Below are positions 1 through 9,300 of a stretch of 44,398 nucleotides of DNA, in pieces. Every line of letters starts with the position of its first letter. Position 1 is the stretch's first letter. The DNA comes from a virus: the IMG/VR virus record IMGVR_UViG_3300001844_000102, positions 1-44,398 of that record; one strand, given 5' to 3'. A program made the translations under genes and the position numbers. The notes under the pieces were generated by a model. The model did no database searches. It saw only the letters and a program-made list of their open reading frames with translations, and was not told where the DNA came from.

Positions 1-1
1 T

Positions 2-1381
2 GCGGCAAATATTCCTGCGGCATTTCCAGAAGTGACCACGTCTACGTTCAAGGCTCCTTCATTGGACACGAGCTTTGCTCCTGATTTCACTCTGTCTGCT
101 GGCATGAAACCGGACATTGGCTTGCAGGTTCCCCAGTTCACTCCTACTGACTACAGTTTGGCTCCCAATGGTGTGGACTACAGTTTGGCTCCCAAGGGTG
201 TGGACTACAGTTTGGCTCCCAAGGGTGTGAGTGGCGGTCCTGGTCTACAGTTGTCAAGCGCCCCCAACCTCACAAGCATGGGCGGTGGCCAAGGCTTGAC
301 TGCTGACATGACTGGTTTGCCTCCTTACATGGAGAACGGCGTTCCGACTACGTTCACAGGCGAGAACGGCCAGATCTATGGAAATGCAACGCCTGACGTG
401 ACAATCAGTCCTAGCGGAGCTACTCCTACGCCCACCACAATTACGTACGGCAATGAAAATATAGGAACTCCTAGTTTCTGGGACAGCTTGAAGGCCGGCA
501 ACCTTACAGATGCTGCAAAAGCTGCAGGCACAGGGGTGGCTGACTGGTACAAGGGCGCCAGCCCATGGGAAATTGGGGCTGTTGGTCTTGGAGGGGCAGC
601 ATTGCTCGGCGGTTCTAAAGCTCCTCCTAGTGCCACACCTCCGCCAAAAGGTTCTACGCAAGACAAGAACTTCACTAAGTCCTTGGACCTGTACGAGTAC
701 ATGAGGGACCGTACCAACTACGGTGGCGACCTCAGCAAGTACGGTCAGGTTGGGCAAGGTGGCGAGCATCAGTTCTTCAAAAACACTCGTTTTGTGCCTG
801 TACCAATCCCAGGTCAGAATCCAACGCCCTCTAAGATGGGCGGACTGATTCAGATGAAGCACTATGCGCAGGGTGGAGCCGCTCAAGCAATGCAGGCAGA
901 TCCTCGTCGTGCCCAGATGATGGCAGCTATGGCCCAACAGCATCCGGCAGGCCAGGGCATGCCCCAGGGCCGTCCTGGAATGCCTCAGGGACCAATGCCT
1001 CAAGGAGGTATGATGCCTGGTCGTCCTCGGCCGGCCCCTCAGCGTCCTCGTGATCCCCGCATGGCCTACTACCAATACTACCAATACGGCAACCCACCTC
1101 CCCAAGCCAAGGCAATGGGCGGTTTGAGCCAGGTGAACAGCATGCGAATCGGTGGTGGCGCAGATGGTCGCTCTGATGATGTGCCTGCAGTCTTGTCTGA
1201 TGGCGAGTATGTGATGGATGCCGAGACCGTGGCAATGCTTGGCAATGGATCCTCTAGGGCCGGAGCCAAAAAGCTTGACGACATGCGTGCCAAACTTCGC
1301 CAACACAAAGGCAAGGCCCTGGTTGGTGGCAAGATCAGCCCGAATGCCAAAAGCCCACTGGGCTACCTGAAGGGAGCGTAA
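2..1381 (+). CDS. Virion-associated protein, 5' end cut by window
   Basis: The frame is open from base 2, so the gene very probably begins upstream; a GTG at 32 is only an internal candidate start. The N-terminal part is Ser/Pro/Gly-rich and carries three tandem 9-residue units DYSLAP(N/K)GV. The middle has a hydrophobic Gly/Ala stretch (WEIGAVGLGGAALLGG). A Met/Gln/Pro-rich linker follows, and the C-terminus has the motif SDDVPAVLSDGEYVMDAETV. From family knowledge, SDG-E-(Y/F)-V endings of this kind recur in virion proteins of environmental podoviruses. The product contains the GGLIQ...YAQGG motif that reappears in the protein at 6316. It is followed after one base by the next virion gene, so it belongs to the late operon. 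Exact role is unknown; internal or tail-associated virion protein is inferred. Confidence 0.7.
   Translation, partial: AANIPAAFPEVTTSTFKAPSLDTSFAPDFTLSAGMKPDIGLQVPQFTPTDYSLAPNGVDYSLAPKGVDYSLAPKGVSGGPGLQLSSAPNLTSMGGGQGLTADMTGLPPYMENGVPTTFTGENGQIYGNATPDVTISPSGATPTPTTITYGNENIGTPSFWDSLKAGNLTDAAKAAGTGVADWYKGASPWEIGAVGLGGAALLGGSKAPPSATPPPKGSTQDKNFTKSLDLYEYMRDRTNYGGDLSKYGQVGQGGEHQFFKNTRFVPVPIPGQNPTPSKMGGLIQMKHYAQGGAAQAMQADPRRAQMMAAMAQQHPAGQGMPQGRPGMPQGPMPQGGMMPGRPRPAPQRPRDPRMAYYQYYQYGNPPPQAKAMGGLSQVNSMRIGGGADGRSDDVPAVLSDGEYVMDAETVAMLGNGSSRAGAKKLDDMRAKLRQHKGKALVGGKISPNAKSPLGYLKGA
149..229 (+). repeat. 27-bp tandem repeat x3 within virion gene
   Basis: Three in-frame 27-bp units at 149-175, 176-202 and 203-229 encode DYSLAPNGV, DYSLAPKGV and DYSLAPKGV. 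Units two and three are identical and unit one differs at a single base, indicating recent expansion by slippage or unequal exchange. Copy number may vary between related phages. Confidence 0.95.
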
Positions 1382-1382
1382 C

Positions 1383-2957
1383 ATGGGTGTTTTGGACTTC
1401 CTGTTCCAAGGTAGTCCACCTGCGTCGGTGACGACGTATGGTGAGACTACATCTAATGTCCCCACCTGGTATTCTGACTATACGCAGGGCCTGATCAGCA
1501 AGGCAAACGCCATTGCCGCAGAGCCCTATCAGCCGTACGGCCAAGCGCGAATTGCTCCGCGGGATTACGCGCAGAATCAGGCGTACACAAATACCCTGAA
1601 CCTGTCTGGGACCTATCAGCCAATGCTTGATCAGTCGCAGAATGCGATCTACAACGCAGGGGCCGGCAGTGCCTTGAGCACGGCTCAACCATACATCAAT
1701 CAGGCACTTCAATACAACCCGTATAACGCAGCGACCCCGATGCTTGGGGAAGCTGGCAACTACCTGCGCCAACAAGTCGGTGACACCAGCGCCCTGGCCC
1801 AACCGTACTTCAATCAGGCCAATCAGCTCACGAGCCAAGCGACTCAATCAGCTGCTGGCCTTGCTCAGCCGTACCTGAATCAAGCGGCGTTTGGAACTGC
1901 ACAAGCAGGCTCCGCAGACACTGCTGCCCTGGCCCAACCGTACATGCGGCAAGCAGCGCAGCTTTCTGGTCAAGGGGCTCAGACTGGTTTGGGTGGCATT
2001 GAAGACTACATGAACCCGTACACGGAGCAGGTGGTCAACCGTATTGGAGCTCTTGGAGCCCGTAACCTTCGCGAAAATCTGCTTCCGAGCATTCAAGACC
2101 AGGCAATCCGCTCTGGTACGTTTGGCGGCAGCCGTAGCGGCGAGGCTATCGGCCGTGCTTTGCGCGACACCCAAGAATCGACTCTGGCCCAACAATCAGC
2201 CGCCTTGCAGTCTGGCTACACGCAAGCTGGTCAGCAACTGCAGACCGATCGCGCACGTCAGCTGCAAGCCGCTCAACAGCAAGCAGGCTTTGGCCAACAA
2301 ATGGCCGGCCTTTCTGCCGCCGATCAAGCTCGTCTGCTCCAGGCTTCTGGTCAGATGGCCAACATCGGTCAAACAACTGCAGGCCTCACTGCTGCGGACT
2401 ACCAGCGCATGCTGGCAGGTGCTCAACAGCAAGCCGCCATGGGTCAATCAGCTGCTGGTTTGGAAGGTGCAGACCTTGCACGGTACGGTCAGGCTGGTGC
2501 CCAACTGGGTGCCCTTGGTCAGATGTACGGTCAATTGGCTGGTCAAGCAGGCACTCAAAACCTGCAGGCCGCCCAGCAAGCCGGCACTTTGTCTGGCCAA
2601 GACTTTGCTCGTATGCTCCAAGCCGGTCAGGCAATGGGCGCCCTCGGTCAACAAACCCAGCAGATGGGTCTGCAGAACATTGCAGCCTTGGAAGCTGCAG
2701 GAGCCGGCCAGCAACAACAGACACAACGCTCACTGGATCAAGCTTATCAGGACTTCCTGAACCAGCGCGAATACGAGCGCAACAACATTGCGTTCCTGAA
2801 TGCCGCAGTCCGTGGCCTGACGGTTCCGACCTCAACAACCACGACTGCTACTGGACCCGCAAGCGTGTACCAGCCATCTCCACTGTCGCAATTTGGCTCT
2901 GCTTTGGCTACAGGCTACGGTCTCAGCAAAATGTTTGGTGGAAAAACAGCACCATAA
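1383..2957 (+). CDS. Ala/Gln-rich virion protein, possible ejection or tail protein
   Basis: A 524-residue protein whose ATG lies one base after the previous stop, with GGGAG upstream. The N-terminal third has four AQPY(I/F/L/M)xQA units. The centre has MNPYTEQVV followed by a GTFGGSRSGEA segment, and then a long Ala/Gln-rich, probably helical region rich in GQQQ and AAQQ. The C-terminus (SQFGSALATGYGLSKMFGG) is Gly-rich. From family knowledge, the MNPY...VV plus (A/T)FGGSR signature belongs to a common environmental phage virion family often annotated vaguely as a tail-fibre-domain protein. Position inside a run of large internal-type proteins suggests a part in DNA ejection, but this is inference; no enzymatic motif is visible. 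Confidence 0.65.
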   Translation: MGVLDFLFQGSPPASVTTYGETTSNVPTWYSDYTQGLISKANAIAAEPYQPYGQARIAPRDYAQNQAYTNTLNLSGTYQPMLDQSQNAIYNAGAGSALSTAQPYINQALQYNPYNAATPMLGEAGNYLRQQVGDTSALAQPYFNQANQLTSQATQSAAGLAQPYLNQAAFGTAQAGSADTAALAQPYMRQAAQLSGQGAQTGLGGIEDYMNPYTEQVVNRIGALGARNLRENLLPSIQDQAIRSGTFGGSRSGEAIGRALRDTQESTLAQQSAALQSGYTQAGQQLQTDRARQLQAAQQQAGFGQQMAGLSAADQARLLQASGQMANIGQTTAGLTAADYQRMLAGAQQQAAMGQSAAGLEGADLARYGQAGAQLGALGQMYGQLAGQAGTQNLQAAQQAGTLSGQDFARMLQAGQAMGALGQQTQQMGLQNIAALEAAGAGQQQQTQRSLDQAYQDFLNQREYERNNIAFLNAAVRGLTVPTSTTTTATGPASVYQPSPLSQFGSALATGYGLSKMFGGKTAP

Positions 2958-2966
2958 GGACACAAC

Positions 2967-5900
2967 ATGCCACTAGACGAAAACGAAGACACGCTGGACT
3001 TTGGCCCAAGCGGACAAGCTAGTGCGGATCAAGTCGGCTACACCTCATCCAGGGGCGCAGCCAATCCTTATACCGGGCAACTTCAAACCTTGCTCACTAA
3101 ATATCTGGAACAAAGTGAAAAAGCATCTACTGAAAAACAGGCCCTGTTGGATAAGGCGCGTGAGCGGATCATGGCTAGGTCCGCTGGTCCGGATCAGGCA
3201 GAGCTTGCGTTTAGGTTGGCGGGCGCTCTCGGCAAGCCTACTCGCACTGGTAGCTTTGGTGAGACTCTTGGTAATGTTGCCGAGACGACTGGTGAGGCTC
3301 TTGCTCAGCGCCGTAAGGCAACCCAAGAACTAGAAGACCTGAACCTCAAATATCAGCTAGCTGCAGCAGATACCAAGGGTGAAGCTCAGAAAGCACAGAT
3401 CACTGCTCTTTCTGCTTTGGCTAGGGCGACTCCTAAGGACCGCCTGACCGAAATTGAAAAGCTGCAAGAAGTCATCGAGGATCCCAATGCGTCTGAAGGT
3501 GCAAAGAAAAATGCGCAAGCGCGCATCAGTTACTTGACCACGCGTCCAGCGGATGCCAAGACCGATGAGATCGATCGACTCATCGCGAAGAGCAACGACC
3601 CGAATGTGCCGGCGGCTGACAAGGCAATCTACAGACAACGGCTCAACAAGCTCCTTCACATTCCCTCAGAAGCCAAGGCTGAACGCGACAAAGACAAGCC
3701 CATGTCTCCTGCCGGTAAACTGGCTATGGACGAAGGCCTGACTCCAGGGACCCCTGAGTACCAGAAGCGCGTCAAAGCTTTGGCAGGCGAAGGCAAGGGC
3801 GTCAACCTCAGCGCAACCGAGCAAAAGGAGCTGTTTGAGGCTGAAGACGTCGTCAACGCCAGCAAGGGCGTGATCTTGACCCTGACCAAGGCCAAAGAGA
3901 TCAGTCCCAAAGCGTACGAGGGCTTTGGGGCTGGTGCCCGCCGTACAGTGGCTCGCAACATCCCTGGCGTCGGCAACTCAGAAGGCGTGACAGCAACCAC
4001 GGACCTCGAATCCCTGGTCGCCCAAAACGCTCTTGACCAGTTGAAGACAATCTTCGGTAGTAACCCAACTGAGGGCGAACGCAAGATCTTGCTAGACCTT
4101 CAGGGGTCCCTCAGCATGTCTGACGCCGAGCGCCAGAAGATCTTCGACCGCGCCATTGCGGCAGCGGCTCGTCGTCTGAAATTGAACCAGACCAAGATGG
4201 AGAACATCCGCAAGGGTGCCTACAGTCGTCAATCTGCCCCTGAAGCCGACGCTGCTGGCGGTCCTGTTGGCCATTACGCCTATGGCGGTGCAGTCCACAT
4301 GGCTGACGGCGGTGAGACGTCTTGGGCCAATATGGGCCGCGCTGTTGGTCAGGGCTTAGGCCTTGGCTTTGGTGACGAGGCGATTGCCCGTGTTCGCGCC
4401 AAGATGGAAGGTCGTCCTTACGACGAAGTCATCAAGGAAGAGCGCGAGGCTTATCAGCGCTTCCAAGAAAAGCATCCGTTTGTTGCACTTGGCACGGAAC
4501 TGGTCTCTGGCGCGATCCCCACAATTGGCATGGCCATGATCCCTGGTGCTGGTACCCCGGCAGCAGTCACCGGAGCAGGTCGCATGGGCATGGCTGCCCA
4601 GAAACTGATGCAGTATGTTCCCAAGTTTATGACTGGGACGACTGGCAAGGCTGCAGTTGCTGGAGGCACGACAGGTGCAATCTCAGGTGCGGGTTCTGCA
4701 GTTGAGGGTGAGCGTGGTTCTGGTGCCGTCTCTGGCGGAGCTACTGGCGCAGTCCTTGGTCCTACCGTAGCCAAAGGCCTCCAAGTGGCTGGTCAAGGTG
4801 TCAAGGCCGTCAAGAATGCCATTCGACCTTCTCCAAACGCAGTTGAGCAGCGGGCAACCAACAAGGTCCTTGAAGCCATGGGCCGTGATGAGATGGATCT
4901 TCAGGGCCTGAAGGACCGGATGCTGGCAGACCAGAAGCTCGGCGTTAAGTCCACCATCATGGATGCAACTCCGTCCCTGTCTACACTGGGTGAAGCCGTC
5001 GTGACCCGTCCAGGTCCTGGCCGCAAGATCCTTGGTCAAGGCCTGAATGAACGCCTGGAAGGTGGCCGTGAGGCTGCTGGTGCCCGTGCCCTGAAAGACG
5101 TAGGCAAGGGCGTGGACTACACGGCACAAGAAGATACCCTGATGGGCAAGCTTCGTGCCAACGCCAACGACCTCTACGACCAGGCCTATGCCCATGGTTC
5201 AGTGGACGATACCCGCATCCTGAAGGTCTTGGAGGACGACACCTTCAAGAAGGCGTTCAAGGAAGCCCAGGCCATCGCCAACAAGGAAGCAAGGGCAGCA
5301 GAGCTCAAGGGCGAAGATGCTAGCCGCTTCAAGCTGCAAGACATCTACGATGTCGACAAAGACGGCAACATGATCAGCGTGGGCAAGATTCCTGATGTCC
5401 GCACCCTTGACTACATCAAGCGCGGCATCGATGCAATCATTGACAAGGGCTACAAAGGCGAAGGCATGTCTAAGGCAGAAGCCAACGCCCTCAAAGACCT
5501 CAAGAAGGCATTCGTTAGCGTCATTGACGAGAACGTACCTGACTACGCTGCAGCCAGGGCCAGATACGCAGGCGATATGGAAGTGCTGGATGCTCTTCGC
5601 TTAGGTAGAACTGACTACCTTAGCCCCAAGATGCTGCCAGCCCAAGCAGAAAAGCTCGTCAAAAGCATGTCCGATGCCGAACGTGACGCCCTGCGTGCAG
5701 GTGTTGCTCAGTCGCTCCTGTCCAAGGTCATGGATGCTCCTCAGCAAGTCAACGCGGCGCAGCGAATCATCGGGGCTCCAGCCACTCGCAAGCGCCTGGA
5801 AGCCCTGTTTGAGGACCCGAACGAGTACAAGATTTTTGAAGCCGCCCTGCAACGTGAGTCTGAGCTGTTCCGCAATGCCCAGGACATCGTCCGCGGCAGC

Positions 5901-6323
5901 CGAACTGCTAACAAACAAGAAGCACTGAAAGACTTGAAGTCAGGCAGCGGCATCTTCGACATCGCAGGCGAAGCCATTGACGTTGCTGCAGGGTCTCCTG
6001 GCTCTGTGGTCGGTCGCGTGCTCAAGTACTTGCAAGCCCGTACGACGCTGGATGAAAAGACCGCCGGCGAAGTGGCCAAGATGCTCAAGTCAGGCAGCAT
6101 GCAGGAAGTCGACGACACCCTGAAACGACTGGAATCCAGCAGCGCCAAGTTCATTGAAGACAAGAACAACTCTGCTCGACGCTTGAAGACGGTGTCGGGA
6201 TCCGTTGGAGCTGCTGCCCCCACAACCCGTAAAGCGGCTCCTGAATCCGAAGTTCCGGCTGATGAGGAAGAGGACGACGAAGCCAAAGTCAAACGCATCA
6301 TCCGGAGCCTCGACAATGAGTGA
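2967..6323 (+). CDS. Large internal virion protein (1118 aa)
   Basis: ATG at 2967 follows AAGGA. The N-terminal 420 residues are charged and coiled-coil-like (many Lys/Glu/Ala/Gln). The Gly-rich boundary HYAYGGAVHMADGG follows, then a segment around residue 450 with GRPYDEVIKEEREAYQ and a hydrophobic Ala/Gly/Pro region (GAIPTIGMAMIPGAG) that could insert into membrane. A long Ala/Lys-rich helical region makes up the remainder, and the C-terminus is very acidic (PADEEEDDEAK). From family knowledge, very long proteins with this YDEVIxEER...HPFVALGTELVSG architecture occur in podovirus internal-core positions. I infer an ejected or internal core protein analogous in place to T7 gp15/gp16, not a proven homologue. 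No transglycosylase motif was recognised. The stop overlaps the next gene. Confidence 0.65.
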   Translation: MPLDENEDTLDFGPSGQASADQVGYTSSRGAANPYTGQLQTLLTKYLEQSEKASTEKQALLDKARERIMARSAGPDQAELAFRLAGALGKPTRTGSFGETLGNVAETTGEALAQRRKATQELEDLNLKYQLAAADTKGEAQKAQITALSALARATPKDRLTEIEKLQEVIEDPNASEGAKKNAQARISYLTTRPADAKTDEIDRLIAKSNDPNVPAADKAIYRQRLNKLLHIPSEAKAERDKDKPMSPAGKLAMDEGLTPGTPEYQKRVKALAGEGKGVNLSATEQKELFEAEDVVNASKGVILTLTKAKEISPKAYEGFGAGARRTVARNIPGVGNSEGVTATTDLESLVAQNALDQLKTIFGSNPTEGERKILLDLQGSLSMSDAERQKIFDRAIAAAARRLKLNQTKMENIRKGAYSRQSAPEADAAGGPVGHYAYGGAVHMADGGETSWANMGRAVGQGLGLGFGDEAIARVRAKMEGRPYDEVIKEEREAYQRFQEKHPFVALGTELVSGAIPTIGMAMIPGAGTPAAVTGAGRMGMAAQKLMQYVPKFMTGTTGKAAVAGGTTGAISGAGSAVEGERGSGAVSGGATGAVLGPTVAKGLQVAGQGVKAVKNAIRPSPNAVEQRATNKVLEAMGRDEMDLQGLKDRMLADQKLGVKSTIMDATPSLSTLGEAVVTRPGPGRKILGQGLNERLEGGREAAGARALKDVGKGVDYTAQEDTLMGKLRANANDLYDQAYAHGSVDDTRILKVLEDDTFKKAFKEAQAIANKEARAAELKGEDASRFKLQDIYDVDKDGNMISVGKIPDVRTLDYIKRGIDAIIDKGYKGEGMSKAEANALKDLKKAFVSVIDENVPDYAAARARYAGDMEVLDALRLGRTDYLSPKMLPAQAEKLVKSMSDAERDALRAGVAQSLLSKVMDAPQQVNAAQRIIGAPATRKRLEALFEDPNEYKIFEAALQRESELFRNAQDIVRGSRTANKQEALKDLKSGSGIFDIAGEAIDVAAGSPGSVVGRVLKYLQARTTLDEKTAGEVAKMLKSGSMQEVDDTLKRLESSSAKFIEDKNNSARRLKTVSGSVGAAAPTTRKAAPESEVPADEEEDDEAKVKRIIRSLDNE

Positions 6324-9300
6324 CCTCGAAAAGAAGTACGAAAAACCCAGTAGAGTCAAAGAGATGCGCCAGCTCACAAAAGAGCTGGAAGGCTCTGACA
6401 AGGCTGCATTTGGTATCTACCCATCTGCAGGCAAACGAGTCAAGCGTGAAGGTTCTGATTCAGCCCAGAAGGCTATCAGCCAAGCGATTGCTGGTTTCAG
6501 AAGCCAGTGGTCTGGTCTCGATGACGAAGGCAAGGTTGGTATTGGTAAGGGAACGCCTGGCATCTACTACAACACGGTCGCCATCCCTGCAATCGCAGGC
6601 GTGATTGATGAAAAGTACGCTCCAGACTTTGCCGTTGCTGCGGACAAAAAGGCCGGCCAGATCAAGGAAGCCATTCGCAAGGACATGGGCATCGATGAGC
6701 CCAAAGGTGCCCTTGAGCATTTTGCTTATGCAGGTGGTGAGATGCTTGGTCAGTTGCCGGTTCCAGGTGCCTTGATGAACAAGCTGCTCAGTGGGGCCAA
6801 GAAGATGGGCATGGCCGGCAAGGTTGCCGCTGCTCCCATCGAATACTTGTCACCTACGATTGATCCCAAGGCCATCAACTACGGCATCGGCACCGTGTTT
6901 GGTGGAACTTTGGGCACTGTCCTTGAACCTGACCACAAGGCCCTTGGTGGCCTGATCCAGAAGTACGAGTATGGCGGCAAGGTTGGCCGCTTTAGGTCCG
7001 CTGTTGACAAGGCCATTGAGACCTTAAAGCAGAAAAAAGGCACGGGCGAGCAGATCCTGAAGCAACTTGAGTCCACTCCTGGCGTGAAGCAAGAAGAGCT
7101 GGAGACTCGTGGCATCAAGCAAAAACTGCAAGCTTCTCCTAAGATCACGCAAGAAGAGCTGCTGAAGACCGCAAAACGCAACAAGGCTCCAATCCCTGAG
7201 CGCACGGTGCTTGGTGCTGGGGTCCCTGAGGACTACACGCCAAAGATCCCTGAAGACTACCAAAAACTCTTGGACAAATATGGCATTGAGCCCGTGGTCA
7301 ATCCTGAAGATACCAGCATGCTTGGTTTCCATCATGTCGAGACTGGTGAGATTGCTTCTGGTGACGTGCTCAAGACCTTGTCCCCAGAAGAACTTGGCAT
7401 CCGTGTTGATCGCAATGGCATTTTATTGGGCCCACAGGAAGCCGAAGACTTTCGCAATCTGCACAGAGCAATTGATCTTGCTGAAAGGCAGCACCAAACA
7501 GACTTGGATAAGTACGCGACCAAATTTCAAAAATTCTCACAGCCAGGCGGTGAAAACTACCGTGAGGTCTTGCTGCACTTGCCTGAAGCCAATTTGCAAG
7601 CCAAGAACGTCAAGAAAAATGAGCTCCATGAGTTGCTGGGAAGGGACCTGTCTGGCATCACTGAGGAAGAAGCTGGCCGGATCAATTCACGCATCAACGA
7701 GCTGATCAACGAGCTGACTGACCAAGGCAAAGGCTTCAGGTCAGGCCACTACGACGTACCCAACACCCTGACTCACTTCCGCGTCAGTGACCGCAAAGGT
7801 CCTAACGGCGAGAAGGTCCTGTACGTTGACGAGATCCAATCTGACTGGCATCAACGGGCCCGTGATGCTCGCAAGGACTACATCAAGAAAAGGCTAGAAA
7901 AAGAAGGGCCCAGTATCCGTAACCAGGCAATTGAGCAGCTGAGAAGCGAAATTGGCACTGTGGTCTTGAATGACGACAACGTTTCACGCCTAAAAAAGAT
8001 TGAACTCAGATTGGCCAAGGAACGGAAGGCCGAACTTGAAAAAGAGATTCCCAAGAACTACGGCTATCGGACACAGGAAGATATATACCAGCTTATCAAG
8101 ATCAATGACCGTATTGAACAGATCAAGAGTAATGGACTGACCCTAGACGAGATTCGCGACTACTTCCAACCTGGGAAGATTGTCAAAAGCTACGGCGGCT
8201 TTGACAAAGTCATCTCTTTCAATGTGGGTGAAGACAGTCCTGCTTTCCAACAAGCCTACAACAAGGCCTTAGAACGCGCCATGAGTGTAGGTGTTGACAA
8301 AGACGCGGCAATGCAGTGGGCAACCAAGCGAGCCCAAGACGAAACCAAGTACGACTGGTCTGTGACTGTCATCGAGGTTGACCCTGAGACTGGCAATCCG
8401 GTAAGAGGGGCAAAAGAACGCACGCATTGGACCTCTCCTGCTACTGACATCGTCAAAGAGCTTTCCAAAGAAAGACATCAGCTAAGCGACAAGGTCCCCG
8501 ATGCCCCATTCAAGGATACGTGGCACGAACTGGCTGTTAAGGAGATCATGGACATGGCAGCCAAAGAGGGCTATGACCGTGTCGCGTTTTCTCCAGGGAT
8601 TGAACAGGTCAAGCGCTATGAGAAAATCATGCGCCAGGTCGTTGACTCAATCCAATATTCTCCCACCGAAGATGGCCGCCTGTTGGTTGAAGGCATCAAG
8701 AACGGTCGTCCTGTGTTTAGTGGCACGGTGCTGGACGGTATCTTCACCAATGGCCAAGCTGAAGGCAAGACCCTAAGCGAGGTCTTTGGCTCCAGTATTG
8801 CAAAGCAAATTGAAGAAGGTTCTTCTGCTCTTCAAGACTTGCCCGGTTCTTCTGCTCGTCCAATGCCTAAAATGAGCGCCGATGACCTGCTTGCTACCCA
8901 CGGCGATGAGATGACGGAAAATCAAAGATCATGGCTAGAACGGTTCATCAAGAACTGGGAAGACAACGTAGACAGCACTCCGGCTGGTAGGGGGATTGAA
9001 CATGAGATGTCGACGATCTATGAAACATGGCTCGACACCCAAAAGCTGGGCCGCGATCTTCCTTCGGTGCGTGGAGGGAGCATTAAAGGCGACGACCTGA
9101 CCATCGGCGGTGAAGGCATGAAGTCCTTCTACGACAAGCGCTTGCCTGACTACGTTCGCAAGTACGCCGGCAAGGAATTTGACGCCAAGACAGACTATCT
9201 GGACATCCAGATGACGGAGCCACAAACCAAAAAGCCGACCGAGCGCGACATACAGCGGAAAATGGACGAGATTGACGATGCGGATGATGACGAGCTGATG

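Noticed and set aside
254-1465. Long leftward frame of 403 codons
   Set aside because: Lies fully antisense to the first virion gene, has His/Arg/Cys-rich composition typical of a shadow frame, and lacks a ribosome-binding site.
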